From Ruminococcaceae bacterium UBA3329 (lineage in GTDB: Bacteria; Bacillota; Clostridia; Oscillospirales; Acutalibacteraceae): a stretch of DNA of 13,905 bases. The notes beneath the pieces are model-generated. The model made no database searches, had not been told where the DNA came from, and worked only from the letters and a program-made list of their open reading frames with translations. This document shows, piece after piece, positions 13,423-13,905 of this stretch (its first letter is position 1; each line of letters opens with the position of its first letter). Both the position numbers and the translations under genes were made by a program. Location of the stretch: NCBI GenBank assembly GCA_002361875.1, contig DERX01000100.1:1-13905 (forward strand), written 5' to 3'.

Positions 13423-13776
13423 ATGTCTGAAAGTGTTTTAAGAAACAAATCAAAAGTGTTTGCGATAGAAATAATTTTTCTCTGTCGCAAAATGAAAGCT
13501 GAACGTAAAGAGTCTGCTTTGGTTAATCAATTACTTAGATCTGCAACTTCTATAGGTGCAAATCTGCACGAAGCCCAGTACGCACAGGGAACAAAAGATT
13601 TTATATCTAAACTCGAAATAGCACTAAAAGAGTGTTATGAAACAGAATATTGGTTAGAACCTCTTTTTGAAACAGGTTGTATTTCAGAAGAAGATTATAA
13701 GCCTCTGCAAAATGATTGCGGTGCAATTCGCAGAATGTTGATTTCATCTTTAAATACTGTTAAATCAAAATTATAA
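13423..13776 (+). CDS. Four-helix-bundle protein, 23S rRNA intervening-sequence (S23) type
   Basis: The 117-residue protein is all-helical and carries the family pattern: LLRSATSIGANLHEAQYAQGTKDF (from about residue 37), then KLEIALKECYETEYWLEPL and a C-terminal helix ending SLNTVKSKL. Relatives occur inside 23S rRNA intervening sequences, as free-standing genes, and as the bAvd accessory proteins of diversity-generating retroelements, where they form basic pentameric rings that bind nucleic acid. There is no reverse transcriptase or rRNA in this window, so this is a free-standing copy. ATG 13423 follows AGGA (13410-13413) at 9 nt. It lies directly downstream of the hairpin array and has its own terminator. 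Its role is not established. Confidence 0.9.
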   Translation: MSESVLRNKSKVFAIEIIFLCRKMKAERKESALVNQLLRSATSIGANLHEAQYAQGTKDFISKLEIALKECYETEYWLEPLFETGCISEEDYKPLQNDCGAIRRMLISSLNTVKSKL

Positions 13777-13803
13777 TCGAATATGATGAATTAGATTCTT
13801 TTG

Positions 13804-13826
13804 GAGGGCTTAATACCCTCTTTTTT
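13804..13826 (+). terminator. Terminator of the four-helix-bundle gene
   Basis: GAGGG (13804-13808) / CCCTC (13816-13820) with loop CTTAATA is followed by TTTTTT (13821-13826), 27 bp after the stop codon. It has a standard intrinsic terminator form with a short stem. Confidence 0.82.
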
Positions 13827-13862
13827 ATGATGATTTTGTAATTTTGAAAATAAATGAACACT

Positions 13863-13893
13863 AATTTTGCTCTCTCTTTGATGGAGCGGAATT
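13863..13893. other. Hairpin-forming sequence at the window end
   Basis: AATTTTGCTC (13863-13872) can pair along its full 10 nt with GAGCGGAATT (13884-13893) if two G-U pairs are allowed, with an 11-nt loop. It may be part of a leader or repeat that continues beyond the window. Nothing else is recognisable from 13827 to the end. Confidence 0.3.
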
Positions 13894-13905
13894 TATTTTA
13901 TTATT

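Noticed and set aside
13129..13826. 23S rRNA intervening sequence or diversity-generating retroelement
   Set aside because: There is no 23S rRNA sequence flanking the four-helix-bundle gene, and no reverse transcriptase or template/variable repeat pair in the window.

Overview
The window looks like a low-to-moderate GC Firmicute chromosome, most likely a gut-type member of Clostridia. The evidence is strong AGGAGG-type ribosome binding sites on nearly every gene, use of GTG and TTG starts, consensus TTGACA/TATAAT promoters with 16-17 bp spacers, a zinc-binding C-type ribosomal protein S18, and gene families that are typical of Clostridia. No rRNA, tRNA, CRISPR array, transposase or phage gene is visible.

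Layout. 1-2580: a polar amino acid ABC importer (lipoprotein, permease, ATPase) behind a perfect promoter and a possible arginine-repressor box. An internal hairpin after the lipoprotein gene probably sets stoichiometry. 2660-5232: a TetR-type regulator, then its own terminator, then an oleate hydratase gene with its own promoter, which looks like a fatty-acid detoxification module. 5233-6566: a structured intergenic stretch and the tryptophanyl-tRNA synthetase gene trpS. 6567-7418: a palindromic intergenic repeat, then a half-length, apparently non-catalytic EPSP-synthase-like gene, then a bidirectional terminator. 7587-10342 on the minus strand: a translationally coupled operon of an Xre-type regulator, a small four-helix membrane protein and a NatA/NatB-like ABC exporter. 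Its promoter is near perfect and has an inverted repeat at the start of transcription. 10524-11975: a stand-alone O-antigen ligase/polymerase-like membrane protein. 11983-13122: the conserved rpsF-ssb-rpsR operon, with a structured leader that is a good candidate for S6:S18 feedback control. 13129-13826: an unusual unit of small hairpins joined by a conserved 9-nt linker that switches orientation half way, followed by a four-helix-bundle (23S rRNA intervening-sequence type, S23) gene and a terminator.

The most unusual parts are the hairpin array upstream of the four-helix-bundle gene, the three-repeat-unit remnant of EPSP synthase, and the self-contained regulator/membrane protein/ABC exporter operon. 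The rest is conserved housekeeping or transport. All assignments rest on reading motifs by eye; no database search was possible.
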